This document shows, piece by piece, positions 32,601-45,507 of a stretch of DNA of 64,000 bases (positions within the stretch are counted from its first letter, which is position 1; each line of letters starts with the position of its first letter). The DNA lies in NCBI RefSeq assembly GCF_042242105.1, contig NC_092022.1:13140001-13204000 (forward strand). Reading direction: 5' to 3'. The translations under genes were made by a program, and so were the position numbers. Source of the DNA: Pempheris klunzingeri. Lineage: Eukaryota > Chordata > Actinopteri > Acropomatiformes > Pempheridae. The notes below the pieces were generated by a model. It was not told where the DNA came from. It searched no databases and worked only from the letters and a program-made list of their open reading frames with translations.

Positions 32601-35600
32601 AGAGAAGCAATCACAATAAAGAAGGAGTAAAATACTGTAGCAGCGCATTGTGATACCAAATCCTCATTTGACATTTGCAAGCCTTTCACTTTCCCTTGTT
32701 TTAACTTCCATCTTTGTCTTATAACCTCTGAATCCCTTGAGACAAAACTCCACCCTGTCTCACAAAACCAGCCAGTTCTTCTTGTGAACTGTGCTGTTGA
32801 GTCTCGCTAGCTGTTTTCCTTTCTTAATTCAATCTAAGATAATCCATTAATACCACACACAGATGGTGTGCCTAATAATGATCTTCTTTGTACTCACCAG
32901 TCCCTTGCTAGCAGTGAGGTTCTGCAGAGCACCACAACAGGCTTCCAGGGTGGCATCTTTCTGAGACGAGCCCAGTAGAGACAGGTAGGTCTGCATAGCT
33001 TTGGGATGGCACAGCCAATTCACACCTGATGGGTTACTGTCGTCTGGCAGTCCCCGAACCGCGTCAAATGCAAGCTGAGGAGAAAGGGCAAGTTAGAGAT
33101 GAGAAGGGGAGGGGGCTTGGATTAAGGGCCCGTCATGATTTAGTCAGCAAACGGGTGGAGGTGTGTGGGTTAATGCCTACCTCCTTTTGAGCCTTGCTGC
33201 TCTTGGGGCTGAAGCATCCGATCGCAGAGCTTTTCTTACCCCCAGGTTGGCCATTGGTCTTAGGGAGAAACCTCCTGAAGCACTCGGGGGACTCTGCCTC
33301 CAGTTGGTAGGTTAAGTTATGGAGGATGCATGCACAGTTCTCCACTGACTGGAAGAGATGATATGTCAGCTACACTGTTAATCTTCAAATCAACATTTTC
33401 ACAAATAGTACAATACAGGACCTAATGTGTGGTTTTTGTCCATTCTGACTACTGGTCATAATTCCCAAGCAGAATTCCCTTGTGTTTGTCGGTGTGTTTG
33501 CAGAGAAATTGTAAAATAGCAAAGCAAATATGAATTGGTAATATCATTCTTCTCTTCTTTTTGATAAAGTAGGATGCCATTTGTGGGTAACTGTCTTGTA
33601 TCTGGATCTCTGGGTTAAAAAAAATTCAAACTTCGAATTCCAAATCTCTACAATGGAAGCAGTGAGAAAAATATAAGAATAAGACCCAGGTTGACAAACA
33701 CTGGAATTTCTCTTTAAATTAATTAATTCAGCCCAACAAAGGCAACTTATTTAATTTTCTTTCTTTCTTTTTAATTTTTAATTTGTGGTTCCTGATAATA
33801 TCAAGCAAATGTCAATTGAGGTCTTAAGACAGTGTCAGGTAGCATGTTCATTTAACAGAGGATGGATGAATTCTACTAGAAACACAATCAAAACACTGCC
33901 AAGCCGACCAAAAAAATTAGATAAAGTAAATTCTGTAACAGTAAAATGATACCAAATACTCAAAAAGTCCATGAAACACAGTGAAATGATGAAAACAGTG
34001 AGATAAATCTAAGTACAAACAGTACATATTACTAAAACCATGATAGCATCAACATGCATAAAGCGCAGCAACTTTGACCGAGACCACAATGATTCCAGAC
34101 ACATTTTACTAAAAGACGATAACTGTAACCTCTATTCTCCTTCTGTCTCTCACACAGACACCATACTCCACTGCTTCATTATAAGAAGCCCATGTAAAGT
34201 CAGTACGAGCACAAACATGGAATTAAGCACAAATCCACACCCAGTACTTCCACAAATGAGCAGGTACACATACAAGCAAATACTAAATATATACACATGC
34301 AAACTCTGCCTGCAGTATTTACATGCTCGCATATGTATTAGGACATACTGGTGTTCATACTTCGATTCAAGGGGGAGTGTAAGTATTTAGTTTCCACTTT
34401 CAATGTTAAGCTCCATGTCTCTCTACTAGCATTGTAGTGACAGAAGTCAATTCTGTAATTAATGCTATTGGCTCTCTGTAGCCCTTCTTTTGTCCAAGCA
34501 ACTGTCCAAATCCCAAAGATTGTTTTATATCATAAACTATAACTGAGAGAATCTTCATAGTTGTGAAGATGGAACAAATACATCAGAAAACGATGAACTG
34601 ATTACCTGCTACATACAGTTTATCTTGGTAGGGTTTTTTTTTTTTCATCTTGCAGGCTTTTAATCCATTTGCAGCCATATTTACAAAATCAATATGAATT
34701 AGCTGTCAAATATTCTAAAATATTTAAAATACTGGCCGATCAGAGAGGAACAACATGGGCAAAGGTGCTGTGATAATTATTATTCTATTCGTCTTAATGT
34801 TGCATTCATGTTGACAGAGATGAGAAGCGTTACCTTGTCATCAGGGTTTTCCTCTGCCACACAGGACTGGACGTAACTCATGATGGAGTCGATGAGGCCA
34901 CGACACTCTCTCATTGCCTGCCTCTCCTTCTTTTGGGCGCAGCTTAGATTCCTACACACATTTCAATCATTCATTTAAATCCACATGGAGACGCTAACAT
35001 GTCTAGAATATAATAACACACACAGAGGCACTCACATCTGCGCCTCAACCTGTAACTTGCACTATCACACCCTGTTAGCAAACTTGATGGTGGTGATTAG
35101 GCACGGGCTGCACAGAAGTTTTCCAAAGCTTGGTTTTGCAATGCCAGTCATTGGTTTTGCATGCAATGAGAATTTCTATTGAATAATCTCCTGAGTATGT
35201 AGCACGCAAACTGTTAGTTGGATAAAAAAAAATAATAAAAAGTCAGGCCACATTGCTGGACATTCTACTAACAGGCACCAATAGGTTTAATTCAACAGAA
35301 TAATGTTTTGACTGCAACTAACAATTGTTTTCTTTATCAATTAATTTGTAAATAAATTTTTCATTGTTTCACCTATAAAATCTCAGGAAATATTAAAAAA
35401 TGTCCTTCACATTTTCCCCAAATCCTAAATGATGAGTCTTGTTGTGTCCAACCAACAGTCTTAAACCTAAAGATACTCAGTTCACATTTATATAAAACAG
35501 AGAAAATACCTCACACTGGAGAAGTTGGAACCTGACAGTGTTCAGCATTTTAGCTTGTAAAATAACTTGCATCATTTAATAATTTCTTGGCTAATGACTG

Positions 35601-38600
35601 ACGAATCAACTAATGATTGACATCACAAAGCCTTGACTAAGACGTTACAATGCCGCTCTATTTAATGAAACTTAACTGTGCAGGTTCTCCATCTCCAAAG
35701 CATGAAAACAAACCATGTAAAGGTACAGAAGCTCTGATGTTAATAAACTGTTCTCACCGCAGGCACCCTGTGGCACTGTAGAAGACATCAGGGTGTATGT
35801 TGTTGTTGGCGCTATTGTCTGACCAGCAGGTGAAAGGCACCACCACATTCTCAGTCAAGGCGGGAAGAGCTGTAGCTATAAGTTCTTCCTTCAACTCATC
35901 GGTGGAGGACAGGTTCCATAGCAGGCCTACATATCGCAAGAAAAGTATTCACATTAGTGCAAGTCATTTCATCCATGCATCATGTTGTTGCCCTCGGAGG
36001 TTGAATACGTTCTCTTGAGTTTTTTGTAAATAAGGATGCATACTTGTTTTCCATATGAACACTGGGAATAAATCTTCAACACAAAGTAAACCAACCTGTA
36101 TTATTCAGGAATTTAAAAACAATGTTGTGAAGCACGTGTTCTTGCTCAGGCTATGTGATATTTTCCCCTAAGGTTAAGAACAGAGCATATGCTTTTTTAG
36201 TAAAAGCCCACTGGCACTCTTCCAACCTATCCTTTGAGGTCCTGTGACAAAAATGTCCTACCAGTGATTTGTTTCTGGGTTTCAGTTGAATCTGTCTCTT
36301 TCAGTTGCTGCAGGGCCTTAGCTATGCCGCCACAGTGCTGAACCTCCAGCTTGTTGTCCTGGTCCTTGAACACCAGGTTCCTCAGAGCCGCAGCAGCAGC
36401 CTGGCTCACCCCAGCGTTGGGGCTCCGCAGCAGGAGCACCAGACCAGGGATACCTCCAAGTTGGAAGACCTGTGACAAAGAAAGGTGGAGGTAGGTGTTG
36501 AAAATATGACACTTAAAAGGCATCACAATGGATTTACTAGACTACAAACTGCCAACAGCACAATCAGTCATGTGTGATGAATGCTGTCTCCTCCCTTTCC
36601 CATATTAAGGCAGGTTACACAAAGGTCTTCACAGAGTTCTCCACGACTAGAGGACAATCCTCACACAAATGTGACGTGAAAATACATGACACTGCAGAAC
36701 GTGTGTGAATGTTCGGAGGGTGTGGAGGTGTCGAGTGTGAAGAGGTGCCAGTTCACCCCCTGGGCACTACAGTGATGCTGTTAAGCGAGGCGCCGAACCC
36801 CTAATTATATAGGATGCCATCCTATGAGGCAGCCCCCTCACTCTGACCTCTCTCCATACATTAATGCATGTGAATCTGTCCTGTTTGTGCATGTGTGCGT
36901 TTCAGGCCATTGAGCGTATAATGGTAGTACTGATTTATGCTAGAAGGATTAATAAAGTACGCTTTCTTCTTCTTCCACATGTTAAGAAGCAACAGCAAAT
37001 TAGTGTGCAAGTGCTCGGACCTCCTGTTTGGCACGCTCCTCTTTGAAGGTGGTGTGCTGGATGACGGTGGCTCCACACTGCTGGTAATTCTCTTCAGGGT
37101 GAGACAGGAACTCTACAGCCTCCTTTAGGCTCAGGTCTGACATGGGCAACATACTGAATGGAAGAGAGGGCTGGAAATTAGATACTAGACACTTAGATAC
37201 TAGTCTGATGCCACAAGTTCAGTAAACTAAATCTATTTCAATGTAGGAAATAGTTTTCAGTGCATCTAAAAGACAATGATCTTTTGCTCTTTTCTGCCAT
37301 TATACCTGGGCAGTTGTCAACAAAATAAACTATTTGGAGAAATTGACCTTTGCCTTAAGACTGCAATATGATCAGTATGTAATATACCAGAGTAAAAATA
37401 TACATTTACGATGTAACCCATTACATATGCCACCCATATCCTGTCCAAGTCTAATGTTGCCCGTGTCAACCCCTTCTTATTGTCTGAAAATGTCCATGAA
37501 AATGTCCCCCAGGTGAACTCACGTTGACTGCTGCTCTATCTTGGATGTTTTGATGGTGCCCATCTTGCCCTCGGTTGGAGCCTGGGTGGAAGAGGGCTGG
37601 ATGATGCGCGTCTGGCTGTTGGTCATATGGGTGCTGTTGGTCATAGATAAGGTGCTCTGTCTGTTTGTTCGAGACTGAAAGGTGTGCTGGCTCTGGGTAG
37701 CCTGCCCTTGGGCTCTCTTAAAATAACAAAAACAACAACACAATGCTTATACAGAACGGTACAGTGGAGTGCAGTTATTTGAAGAATTGTTTCCCTAAAT
37801 AACACTGTTTAGGTACTTTAATGATACTGCAATTTAACATGAAAACAAGAGTTCACCAGGGCTGCATTAGCAGGAGCAGGAGCGAATGGACCAGCCAAGG
37901 CAGGGTCACTGCGACTGGATTTCAGCCCATTGGGACTCTGGGGCCAGTTGGAAGAATTGATCTGCTGTTCCCAGGTGCCTGACGTGCTGACATTTCTTCC
38001 TCCCATGGTTTTACTTGATAGTGTGCGACTCCTCTGAGTAGTTATCTAAAAAGAAAGAACGAATGGCTCAGGAGGTTTACTTACATAAAGCACTGAATGT
38101 TGAAATTGTGTGCCTACGCACAGCATTTTGTTCAGATTAGACTGAAAAATACACGCATGATGGAAAAGTTCACACCGGCCATTAGTGGAAAACTGTTGTT
38201 TAACTGGCAGCAACAAAATTACAAAACCTTACAGGAACAGCATTATCTAGCTAAATCACTGCATCACCTCAGGGCTTCTCTGTAGCTGGTCTTGTGAAAA
38301 GTAGGTAACTAACTTTCCACAAGAACAGTTTTCAAAGAAATCCCCTGTAAACCAAGACAGAGGAATGTGACCCGACACAAAGCCTGCATGCCTCCTCTTT
38401 TCCTCCTTTTCCTCAGTTTATGTTGAATGCAACAGAATGCACCAAACTATCACACAAACCAAAGTAACATAATATCTGTCATTGGAGACTAACCCAAGCA
38501 GTTGAGTTGAGCTGTGAGTTTTTCACAGAGGATCTTTGTGTGTGCAAGTCAGACACAGCAGCCGTTAATCCTGTCTCCACAATCCTGTTGTCACAAAACA

Positions 38601-41600
38601 GCCTAATCTCACGTAATTATGCACTGTTTATGTATCAATTAATTCAGGCTTTGCTTTATTGACTTTCCTGTCTGTGTGCTTGTCTTTGTGTGAGAGCGTG
38701 TGTGTACAAAGCACACTATTCAAGCTCAACAAAGTTACCAAGAAACAAACTTGTCATGGCCTGAGCAAAATGAGAGAGCGTGTCTTGCTAATGCTTTAGT
38801 CACTGTCGCAATAAAAGCTTAGTCTCCTATTGGCTGATTTGAAAAATCAAATGTGGCAGAGAAGAACATTCCCTTCTTGTAACACAAAAATCATTAAAGG
38901 TCAAAAAAGAAAGAGATATTGGTTAGAAGGGAATCAGATGATACACTGACATAAACACACACTATAGGTTCTGCGTAACGACTTTTTTTGCTGTTTCAAA
39001 CCGGACTGGTTGCTCAGTTACCAGCCACACGTCAGCCGTGTAAAGCAGGATAGAGGAGAGTTCTGCCAACAGCACCTATGATAGGAGCTGACAGTGTGTT
39101 TACTCTCAAGGGCCTGAGTGTTCCCTTCATTTGGGTACAGCCTGACTGAGCCTTGCTTACACCAGGACAGGAGAGACACATGCAAATTCATCCTCAATAG
39201 GAAGGAGACACACTGACCGCATATTGCACCCATAATTATGCTTAAAAAAAGCATCATCCAGGCACCAGCTGTGGAACTTTTTTATCTAGATAAAGAAATG
39301 AGAATTAATGTACGATCAGGTATTAAGGAACGTCAGCAATCCAAAATGGCAACACTGCAAAATATGACTGGATAGCTTGAAGTCTGGTTTGTGTTTTTTT
39401 CCAAGTGGTGTGGCTCTGCTGCTTTGTCAGATAAACTATCAGCCATATTCTGCCTGGAGAACTGAAGCAAGCAGAGACAATGACAGCTGACAGATATTTG
39501 CCAAACATGACTGTAGCCATGTAAACATGACATTACTGTAATATGCCTGGCTGTATTACACCATTGTGCATATTAATGAGCAGAACTGTTTTGTGGTGTT
39601 TGCAGGTTTTTTGCATTCCCATCTGGTTGTTTTATCTAGTTCTCTCAATTGGATTGCCACTAAGTTTACATTCACATCCAAAGAGTCTGATTGTTCAGAG
39701 CATCAACACAACAAAACCAAAAGCCAGGAAATATGAGACATTTTCAAACTGTGGATGCAAATCATATTTCTTTGACTTTAACATTGTAACTCTCTGTCAG
39801 TACTTAATGTGTTAATAGTTTAGGGTTGCTGTTGTTGCTAAATATGTTAAAATGCATTTCTTTTTGTGTTCTGATTCAATGCAGTAGTGCAAATACATGC
39901 TTTAATATATGACATATGTATTATTAGAAGTAAAACACGATTTGTGGTTACAAATTCTGCCTAGCATCTTTCATCTGGCAACTTCAATATTAATTTTGCT
40001 TGTGGAATCAAGATAAGGTTACAGTTAACTCAACCACAGACTCTGCGTGTCAGAAACAATAACAGTGTGACACCGATGTGTTTCATGACGTGATGATTCT
40101 GAACATTCAGCGCCAAGAGCACATCAACACACTCCCTAAACATGCCACAACGCTTTGTCAGTAGGTCAGGTCAGGTCGCCCCGGAGGAAATACGTATTCA
40201 CACACACACAAACGCGCACAAGCACACACTAAAAACCACACTGATGAAGTCAACATTACTCCTGTGTTGAATTTGGATTAGTTCAGTATTGCAAATGAGT
40301 TGAACTCACTCAGACTCTTAGTGAGCGAAATCAAGAAATACATTCAAAAACCGTATCTGTTCATTTCCAAAATCAGGGAATCAAACACGTCCGGTTTCTA
40401 TATTCTAAAGAATGTTCTTTTCACTACTGATTGTACTAAATAGAAACTTAAAATAGAATTTAATTGAAAGGTGTGGATGGACAAATATAAGCAGAACACC
40501 AAACCAGTCGATGTGGCCACAGAAATGAAAAGCTGATTGCCTAACCAGCAAATCCACGTAGCTACACCACGTGTGCCAGAAAAGGTATGACCCAATTTTT
40601 CATAATGTTCTCAGTCATCTGTGACTAAGAGCTCCCTCCCATTTGGCGTTAACCCAGACAACACAGACGGACCATAACTCTGACCTCACCAAAAAACCAA
40701 AACTGTACACAGTTTAGCTTCGAAATATCAACGGTGAGCTGGGGGAGAATATTGGCCAATCACTTTTTCGAAAGCAGGCCAAAAGTTAGAGTAGAAGATT
40801 GACACCACTACCGCAGGCAGGTATCTTAGCTTAGCTTAAAGGCTTGAAACAGGGAGAAAGAGCTGGCCTAGCTTTGTCTGAAGGTAAGAAAATCTGCCTA
40901 CCAGCACCTCTGGGTTATTTCTTGGCTTCCTGAGGTTGCTGTGCCTAGCCATGAAATATTCCACATAACTCCTCATCATACAAAAACCAAAGTGTAAAAC
41001 TGGCAAGTTGTGGCCAGTTTTACACTTTGGTTTTTGTATGACCAAACCAAGTTCATTAGTGAGCTTCAGTGGTGCTGGTAAGTGGGTTTTCCCTATACAA
41101 AGCAACAACTAACTATTCCATGAAATTGTTTTTTTCTTCTATGCAATTAACATTACATATTATTTTTTATTGTTATCAAGGTTAAATTATCTTCATGTGG
41201 TAATGCAGTTCTCAGTTTCATTTAAGAAGACTAATCTGCATGACCACGCAACTGTATCTTATTTTATGGACAAAACCGATTGCAAGTGTAACATATCCAT
41301 GAGCCTATTCACTGCGATAGATTGCCGCAAGCACGTTTTATTTCATAATGTAAAATAACTGATTAAATTCAAACATTAAAAACCTGAAACAGATCAGCAG
41401 TACAGAGGTCTGTAAAAGGGAAAAGGTTTGTGCTCTGGTTATCTGCACAACAACACATGGGGCTTTAACAAGAGACAAACAGTTACCGCTTTGTTGTAGC
41501 CCGTTGACATGGTGGAGTTGGTGCGGCTGAAGGTGCCATTTGCTTTGGATGGAGAAAACTTGAACGCTCCAAACTCATATGTTGTCACAGCCTGGGCAGA

Positions 41601-44504
41601 CAGGCCTGTTAGAGGAAACACAAGAGAGGTGGAATAAACAGACAGAAGAAGAATACAAGGTAGGCAGCCAAACGGAACAAAACAAGGGATGATGTTGGCT
41701 GGGCTAGCATGACAAATAACAAAGACATCTGAAACTCATCATAACAGATTGGCATTGTCATGGCGATGATGGCGTGGAAGATAAGATCTCCAACGTCAAT
41801 TCAAACGAACCAGAAGGCAACATGATGGTCTTTGCGTGGGCTGCAGGTTTCCTTCTCACTCATGATCGGCCAGTTTAACAATGCATTTACTCACAAGTCA
41901 TCAAGTACTCAAGTAAAGTATTTGTTTATGTTGGACAAAGATGTCCTCCCAAATGTTTATAAAAGCAGTTAATCAACTGATATTCAACTTTCATTGAAAA
42001 GGGGATTTGAAAAGACTTTACAAATGAATACAGTAATGCTCCGTTTAAATGAATTAAACTTAAAAAGGATACACAAAACAACTTATTAAGCAATTTTAGA
42101 TTGATTTCAAATATTCAATACCCAAATCAAAAGATGTGGAAATAAAGTACAGTACTTTTTTTTTTAAAGAGGGAAATAAAAAGCTGTATCCACATAAGGT
42201 ATTTAAAAGGGAAATTAAAAGTGGATTTTTTAAATTTCTCATTCTGTTCTATTGGGTTCTCCATTTTAGATTAATTTACACTTTTCATTTGGTGGCCTTG
42301 TTTTGGCCAGAGATTTGTAGCCGTTATCTGCTGAGGATTTTTATTCATTTCATGTATAATCTGAAATGGTTAATAATTAGAGCTCTGTTCACTTGTAAAG
42401 TATTTTATCAACCATTCTTCATCATCAGGTTATGAATGGCTGATGATTGCTTTGCTCTATAAGACAGACATGACATAATGTTTACTTTGGACATTAGCTC
42501 CAGCCTTCACTTGTACAGTCAGCATGTTTTAGCACCTTTGCCGGTCTGTTTTGTTGGATGAATCACAGGAACGTGAGGCTCACTGCCACACTGTGCCAAA
42601 AAGTAAAGCTGCGTCTTAACTATTACAGGATTATGGTTGTCAAAACAATGGCTGCTAACGAACATGTAATATGGTCTGTCTATGTAGAGAAGGAAGAATT
42701 CTACCAATGTGACCAAAGGACAGTCTCACCTTGGAAAAGGGTCTTAAACGGTCAGTTCACCAAGTAAACAAAAACAAAACAAAAAATTATTTTCTCTGTT
42801 TGCTGTCTCCATACACTATCTAGCTAAGCAGTTTACTCTTTTTTCACACAATTTTTTATGTGCTGAGGTGTCATGATATCTTCCTCTAAAACTACAAAAA
42901 TAAACTCAACAGTGATACATCTTTCCACAAACAATGAACCAGTCACTCCGATAAAATTCACAGATCTTGCTGCAGGCGGTTTTAATAGTTGATTTCTACG
43001 GTAGATTCAGACGGACAAGCTCTTCTGTTCTTGTAGGCCTACTTGCTGGTTGAGCGTAACATTTTATCCTCTACTTTTGACGTTTCGTGCACCACGAACA
43101 AAAATTCTCCTCCTTTATTTTGGGGCAGCTGCAGAAGTGTCAGGGGCTGAAATCTCAGAACCTCAGCACATAAATCCAAATCCATCTGCATGGCTTGACA
43201 GCACTTAAAATGATTGAGAACATGTGGCCTTTTGGTAGTTTAGTTGAGCTGAAAAAGTAAGTACAACAGCTTCTTGTGAACAAACAGGAAACTTTAATAA
43301 CTCTGTTTGTTACTCCTCGACACTGATAAACGTATTTCATTTACATTTTGGCAGCAATATTAAAGTCAAGCTGTCAGATAGCCTCAGGGATGCATGCAAC
43401 TGTCTTGCAACCTTGTGGTAGCATTTCCTACCAGACAGACTTACCTGACAGATCTCCAGGTCAGATTTTAGAAGCTAAGTATTTAAAGGACAGAGTTCAT
43501 TTTGAAGCTCTTCATCGTGTTGACCAGACATGATAAAGAATTTATACTTTGTTTCTTTTAATTAATGTTTCCTGGTTTGGTTGTATGTCTCTCATATGGG
43601 CTGTAAAGGCCAATTTTAACCAGGCCAGAGGTGTCCTTGTCATTCCCGCCACAAATTTCACAATCACCTGTAGCTTTAAAGTGTCAGTGAAACAGCACAC
43701 AGACAAATAATCTGCTTTAGAGATTACTACCAAGTTCTGCTGATACATTCCTCAGTTTCCTTCCAACAGCCAAGGACATTTCACAAGATAAACACATTTT
43801 GTTACTCAGTTTTGGTGGATCTCAACGCCAGTGCCAAACACCAAAGCTGTTTTGACAGACTAAGATGTAATTTTCGAAATTCCTGGCTGGAGAAGAAATA
43901 GCTGTGGTGCACTCAGGATGTACCAATCGCCTTCTTGTTCAACAGCAGCCAAGAGTCACATTTCACTTCGGTGACATGGCCCATTTAATGCTGGAGGAGG
44001 GGGGGGTTTATATCTTAGAAATGTTTGCTCCCACTTGTATCCATTAGAGACATCATCTGGTTTCACCACGTTGGTAAACACATCGCAGGAAAACAGTACG
44101 TTCACCCTGGATATGACCGACTTCTGGGAAAGTTTTCTGACGCGCGCACGCACGCACACACACACACACACACACACACAAGCTCTAAAGTTACCAAACA
44201 AGCGTGACAGCAATATGTTAGGATGCCTGAAACTGCGCGTAAAGCGTCACCACATGGGCTGTTTGGTTCATGCGCTATTTTTGTTTAAATCGAAAGGTTA
44301 AGCAAAGCCATTTCCCATACTTGTTGGTGAGGGGGAAGATGAGCCGTTCCTCCCTTGTCTGGACTTGCTCCGTTTGATGGTGTACACTTGGTCCAGCACG
44401 CGCTGCTGGCCCGAGCGCAGCTTGTTGTCGGAGGGCACCGCGAGCGACGTGTCCTCCGCGCTCCCGGTGGTCATCGCTGATCGCAGCGGGTCCGGAGCCA
44501 TCAT
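29631..44504 (-). CDS. pkp1: Plakophilin-1 (719 aa, 14 coding exons)
   Basis: Armadillo protein of desmosomal plaques that links desmoplakin and keratin to desmosomal cadherins; also nuclear in other vertebrates. Minus-strand exons in order: 44504-44321, 41605-41487, 38045-37857, 37716-37523, 37153-37021, 36469-36262, 35926-35758, 34951-34834, 33348-33181, 33074-32898, 32595-32442, 32312-32126, 30484-30400, 29705-29631; frame kept at all joins. The N-terminal head (1 to about 229) has SLAVPSDNKL and a QQRVLDQVYTIKRSKS stretch like human PKP1. Arm repeats run from DLSLKEAVEFLSHPEENYQQ (about 235) to about 690 (VFQLGGIPGLVLLLRSPN, GLLWNLSSTDELKEELIATA, NPSGVNWLCHPKAM, ATLEACCGALQNLTASKGL). PKP1 fits better than PKP3. 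The start could be either of two adjacent ATGs (44504 or 44501). The last exon encodes LGISKSLFINENTTAAHKSM followed by QVIE, unlike the human C-terminus. Confidence 0.93.
30755..31145 (+). repeat. Probable dispersed repeat, family E
   Basis: Contains GCTCCACAAACAAAATTCCA, GGTGGAGGCAGATATCTCAG and a GATCTACATGGCTAGATACC end, phrases remembered from a widespread percomorph repeat. It lies in the large pkp1 intron between the exons at 32126 and 30484. Confidence 0.5.
31208..31286. repeat. CA/CG alternating purine-pyrimidine tract
   Basis: Interrupted CA repeat with CGCGCACGCACACGCACA segments; alternating purine/pyrimidine sequence of Z-DNA-prone type in a pkp1 intron. Confidence 0.85.
40800..41115. 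repeat. Dispersed repeat, family B copy 3, with internal perfect hairpin
   Basis: Contains GGGAGAAAGAGCTGGCCTAG, CTGCCTACCAGCACCTCTGG and TTATTTCTTGGCTTCCTGAG, the family B core seen at 22480 and 28325. Inside it is a perfect inverted repeat (arms 40977-41004 and 41013-41040). It lies in pkp1 intron 2. Confidence 0.65.
40977..41040. repeat. Perfect 28-bp inverted repeat (8-base loop)
   Basis: The left arm begins CATACAAAAACCAAAGTGTA and ends ACTGGC; the right arm is its exact reverse complement, ending TTTGGTTTTTGTATG. The loop is AAGTTGTG. The full identity of the arms, against the degeneracy of the host repeat, suggests a recent local inverted duplication or an assembly or gene-conversion effect. 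Confidence 0.95.
42735..43190. repeat. Possible dispersed repeat, family F
   Basis: Phrases ACGGTCAGTTCACCAAGTAA, CACTATCTAGCTAAGCAG and GCACCACGAACAAAAATTCT resemble a percomorph repeat; the last part parallels family E at 31030. It lies in pkp1 intron 1. Boundaries are approximate. Confidence 0.4.
44140..44180. repeat. (CG/CA)n microsatellite
   Basis: ACGCGCGCACGCACGCACAC followed by a pure CA run, just downstream of pkp1 exon 1 on the minus strand. Alternating purine/pyrimidine throughout. Confidence 0.95.
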
Positions 44505-44700
44505 CTTCCAAGCTCGGCGCCCTTCCCCTGAACGAATCGGCTGGACGAAGTTCCCCAAGAGAAAGAGGTGCCGCTCGACTCGGCGCAACGAACGCAGCGG
44601 ACGTGCACAGCTCACTAGAGTACCAGAGTGCGCGGATCAGGTTGTTCCCACAGCGGGGCCGGTGAGCTCCACCCTCAGGACCGCGCCCCTTGAGGTGGGA
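44390..44700 (-). promoter_or_regulatory. CpG-rich 5' end of pkp1
   Basis: By eye this is the most CpG-dense stretch of the window. It covers the first coding exon and the DNA just upstream (CGCGAGCGACGTG, GGACGTGCAC, GTGCGCGGATC). It probably marks the pkp1 promoter and 5'UTR. No TATA box was identified near 44700. The CpG ratio was not computed. Confidence 0.5.
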
Positions 44701-45480
44701 CCAGAGAGGGTTCACATGCAGGTGCGGAATTAAGGGAGGGGCCCAGTTAGACAGGCATGCAGCTTACTGCTTAGTGTGCAAGATCTGTGCAGCAAGAGAG
44801 AACACCACTACTACTAAGACTTTTCTCACAGATGGAAATATCCCAAGTAAAGACTAAACTGTTTTCCCTGCAGCAAATGTCTTCTTCCCCCTGTTCCATC
44901 CTATCTGCCATGACAGGTGACACCATAAAGGCAACACGATAAAGATAACGTGCGATATAATGAAACAGCACAAGCTGAAAGACTATTACACACTTTTTTG
45001 AAAAATCATAATAAATGATGGAATGTATCTTAATGCATTTAGGCCACTCAAGTCGCTTACTGTGCATAAGGAGGCCAATAAATGTGAAGTACTGAAGTAC
45101 TCTAAGTGTCCATTTTATTCTTCTTTACACTTCATTTCAAAGAGAAATATTGTACTTGATGACAGATTGATATCCCATACAGGCTTTGTAGAAAAATTAT
45201 GGGTCATAAGGGACAAATGACCAATTACCAAGTTGTAGTAAATAAAAGTGGTTGGAATATTCTCCTTTTACAGAAGCTAATCTGCATGACACATGCTTAT
45301 ACTTTTAATAGGCCCACTGAAGTAATAGTAAAAGTTCTTGTTGATAATAATCAGACTTTACTCATGTAAACTTTTCATTGTAAGACTTTTTGGTAGCTTG
45401 TTGCTTCAACTCAGTGGTAGCTAAAGAGTAATGTTCAGGTGTTTTGACATTTGAAATTCAGTATATAGATTACAAAGTAT

Positions 45481-45507
45481 ATGATGATGATGATGATGAT
45501 GATGATG
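45481..45507. repeat. (GAT)n microsatellite
   Basis: Nine tandem trinucleotide units (ATG/GAT register) in intergenic DNA. Confidence 0.95.

Noticed and set aside
44365-44733. 122-codon plus-strand open frame over pkp1 exon 1
   Set aside because: It is a shadow of GC-rich coding DNA on the other strand; no matching family or exon partners.
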